Of a stretch of 64,000 nt of DNA, positions 61,874 to 64,000 are shown piece after piece (the first letter of the stretch is position 1; every line of letters begins with the position of its first letter). The position numbers were made by a program, and so were the translations under genes. The DNA is taken from assembly GCA_030063045.1 (NCBI GenBank), contig JAQSEB010000058.1, forward strand, positions 248,001 to 312,000, given 5' to 3'. This DNA comes from Pratylenchus scribneri. Its lineage: Eukaryota; Nematoda; Chromadorea; Rhabditida; Pratylenchidae. The notes beneath the pieces are model-generated. The model did no database searches. It saw only the letters and a list, made by a program, of their open reading frames with translations, and had not been told where the DNA came from.

Positions 61874-62583
61874 TTTCTTAATTTCCTAAACAAAAATAAA
61901 AAATAAATAAACTTTGTGATAAAATATTAATAATTATAAGCTAAAATATATCAAAAATTCAAATCTAGAAAAGTTTTTTAGTTTATGAATTTTTAAAATT
62001 TTTTTCAAAAATACAAATAAAAAGGGAAAATTTCAAAAATTAATTTTTCAAAATCGGCCCGTTAGATCGGTATAAAAATTTTTGATTAAATTTTATTTTT
62101 ATAAGCTAAAATTTATCAATCAAAAATTCATACGGGGACCTCTTACAGTTTTTTAGTTATGAATTTTAAAATTTTTCAATAAATAGCAATAATGAAAATT
62201 TCAAAAATGAATTTTCAAAAACTAATAATGAAATAAGTCTGAAAATTTTTGGTTGAATAATATTAATTACTAGCGCAGGGTGTTCAATTAAAAAAATCAT
62301 TTCCACTTCAGGGAATCGAACTTCGATAAAATGCGCAGAAAACCATTCCCCAACCAACTGAGCTAATTGGGTGCCTTGCTGTCAAGAAAAAATATACTCT
62401 TTTGAATAATCGCATTTTACTTCCTCCAGCAGCAATACAATCAACATTAATTATATTCCAAGCCGGGGAATAACTAATTATATTTTTTTATGATGAGATT
62501 AATGAGAAAATGATAGTATGTGGAAAAATGCAAAGAAACAAAAAATTTGACAATTATAACATTTTTAACAAAATTATTTTCAA
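61874..62583. other. AT-rich intergenic stretch with tRNA-like remnant
   Basis: No exon seen. Two similar AT-rich blocks (about 61940-62040 and 62095-62220, sharing AAGCTAAAAT and TTTTCAAAAA) look like a diverged local duplication. Confidence 0.5.
62303..62370 (-). other. Degenerate tRNA-like sequence
   Basis: The minus strand has a perfect A-box phrase, TTAGCTCAGTTGG, and a B-box, AGTTCGATTCCC. The acceptor stem has two mismatches, and the D and anticodon arms do not fold normally. Probably a tRNA pseudogene. Confidence 0.45.
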
Positions 62584-63400
62584 TCAGCAAATGGGTTGGC
62601 CGCTTTCATCTGTCAATTCCACTCGGCCTAACACAATTTCGGCCTCACCAAATTGTTCGAATTTGTCATGAACGGCAACTAGGGCAAAATACCTCAGTTC
62701 TGGATCGAGTTGGACAACAAGGCTTTCCATTTGGACATGCTCAATCTGTGTGGGGTGGAATGAGTGTTTTATATCGAATATCCGCTAAAATTAACGCAAT
62801 TTGCTTGTATTGATGCTACTAATGAACCATAGTCAATTTTATAAGGATATGAATGACACTTTCAAGGGAGGGAAATGGTCCAAATTATGACTTTCTTGGG
62901 TACCAATACCAATACCAATTCTAATGCGGCCCACTTTCCATCCCAAATTGTCACCCTTCATCACCTTTGGCCCCAATAACAATTCGCAATGGCCCAGCTG
63001 CCTGCCGAGAAGATCGTCGGCTCCACCATTTTCATCCTCATCATCCTCAATCTGATGAGCCCTTCTTCCCAACAATCCAAGGCCACTTCTTCCCTCTTTT
63101 TGCTGTTCATCCGGGCAAATATAGAGGCGGGAGCCGAATGTGGATAAACTGGCCTCTAAACGCATTTCGACATGTCCTTTTGAGGGAAGTCGAAATTGGG
63201 GGGAACGAAGGACGGCACGGCGCATTCCTTTGGCGAATTGGGCCACAATACCTGACAATAGAGTAAATTGGGAAAAATTAGAGCATATTTCAATCTAAAA
63301 TTTCACCCTTAACTTTAAGTTGCCCTAAAGGAACATCTTTTTTTCCTATTTTGCTATGAAATAATCCCAAAAATTTGTTTGGCCACAAATAATATTGGCC
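62584..63400 (-). CDS. Unrecognised protein, 5' part missing
   Basis: Exons 62584-62784, 62860-63251 and 63307 to at most 63400 join in frame; no ATG is found in the last, so more exons lie upstream. The reading is GKKDVPLGQLKVKGIVAQFA, then KGHVEMRLEASLSTFGSRLY, an acidic insert (IEDDEDENGGADD), GRIRIGIGIGTQES, and a C-terminal strand-rich part (ESLVVQLDPELRYFALVAVH, DKFEQFGEAEIVLGRVELTD). The alternation of strands and loops resembles a C2-like beta sandwich but no calcium-binding Asp pattern is clear. Strand choice rests on two in-frame junctions and composition; the opposite strand also has a 99-codon frame over exon 2. Function unknown. Confidence 0.6.
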
Positions 63401-64000
63401 TCAAATCTGATCATTTTTGGAAATATACTAACCCCTCCCGGCCTTGTGTACAAATGGGACATCGCCAACGGCCAAAAACATTGTTTTGTATTTGCAAATG
63501 TCATCCATCGCAAAATGGCAAGTCAGCAAAAGGCAGGTCAATTCGACCGGGCTTTCCAGACGGCAAAATCCTTCGCCATTTTTGGTGGCTATGGATTGGG
63601 AAGGGGAAGGGCATTTAATTTGTTTTTATATTCCATAAAAAGTTTAAATATATGAAAGAACATTCATTAAATCTAATTATGCTTTGATTCAAAATTTTGT
63701 TGGAAAATGTAGAGAAAAAAGATGAACCAATTCGTTTGATCAGCACAAATGGCTCATACGGGTCTGTGGCACTGATGGACACAGTTCGATTTCGTTCAGC
63801 CACAATCCGAATTCTGAATGGCCGAATTGAATTCAGGGCCACCGACCTATTTGAAGGGGAAAGGATGAAAAATGAAGAAATTTTGGTACATTTCAATGGG
63901 AGGCATCATTTGATGGTTGTTGAGTCCGGCCATTGGCCGATGTGGTCGACGGCGTGCCGAAACACATTGTTCATTGGCACAAATGCTGAGTTGAGCACCG
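63395..64000 (+). CDS. Unrecognised protein, both ends missing
   Basis: Two exons, about 63395-63584 and 63713-64000, join in frame (donor at 63585, phase 1) and run off the window. The reading is PGLVYKWDIANGQKHCFVFA, KAGQFDRAFQTAKSFAIF, then EKKDEPIRLISTNGSYGSVA and TVRFRSATIRILNGRIEFRA. The first exon is faintly like the C-terminal helix of an EVH1/WH1 domain, but this is a guess. The start of exon 1 is unresolved; no ATG or strong acceptor is seen. It lies head-to-head with the minus-strand gene just to its left. Confidence 0.5.

Noticed and set aside
62967..63266. 99-codon + strand frame opposite the right-edge minus gene
   Set aside because: The minus reading has two in-frame junctions and a coherent C terminus; the + reading does not.

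Overview
This looks like nuclear genomic DNA of a nematode. The genes are broken into many small exons with AT-rich introns, often 45-60 nt long, and the protein families are those expected of a nematode: an ShKT-domain secreted protein, a DEG/ENaC channel, a peptide GPCR and a Trk-like receptor. At least six introns read in frame only if the donor is GC instead of GT. From memory, frequent GC-AG introns are a feature of cyst nematodes (Globodera/Heterodera); that placement is an inference. I found no bacterial, viral or CRISPR content.

Layout, 0-20 kb: peptide GPCR (+, 5' end cut off by the window), secreted ShKT protein (-), RRM protein with Trp/Glu-rich repeats (-), a 3-kb gap, DEG/ENaC channel (+) with a 1-kb minisatellite in one intron, cathepsin F-like protease with a cystatin-like prodomain (+), and a coiled-coil BAR-like protein (-). 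Layout, 20-39 kb: CCCH zinc-finger protein (+), GRWD1 (+), HIBCH (+), an unrecognised Gln-rich protein (-), a small membrane protein (+), an SLC10/SBF transporter (+) between two repeat arrays, and kynureninase (+) with a short inverted-repeat element in one intron. Layout, 39-64 kb: an 8-kb gap, a Trk-like receptor tyrosine kinase (+), a short SART3 homologue (+), a Zc3h12a-type NYN ribonuclease (+) interleaved with an antisense SLC25 carrier (-), a MED30-like protein (-) with a 1.6-kb minisatellite in one intron, and two partly resolved genes at the right edge.

Exon chains were built by hand. Each junction was required to keep frame and to join conserved protein sequence, and the summed exon lengths are multiples of three for the complete models. 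Functions are mostly independent of each other (signalling, channel, protease, transport, amino-acid catabolism, RNA processing, transcription), so there is no pathway cluster. The main unusual signals are non-coding. A ~300-bp repeat family occurs in six introns of four genes, always in the sense orientation. GC-AG introns are frequent. Two intronic minisatellites share a 12-base core on the coding strand. Two genes are interleaved on opposite strands.
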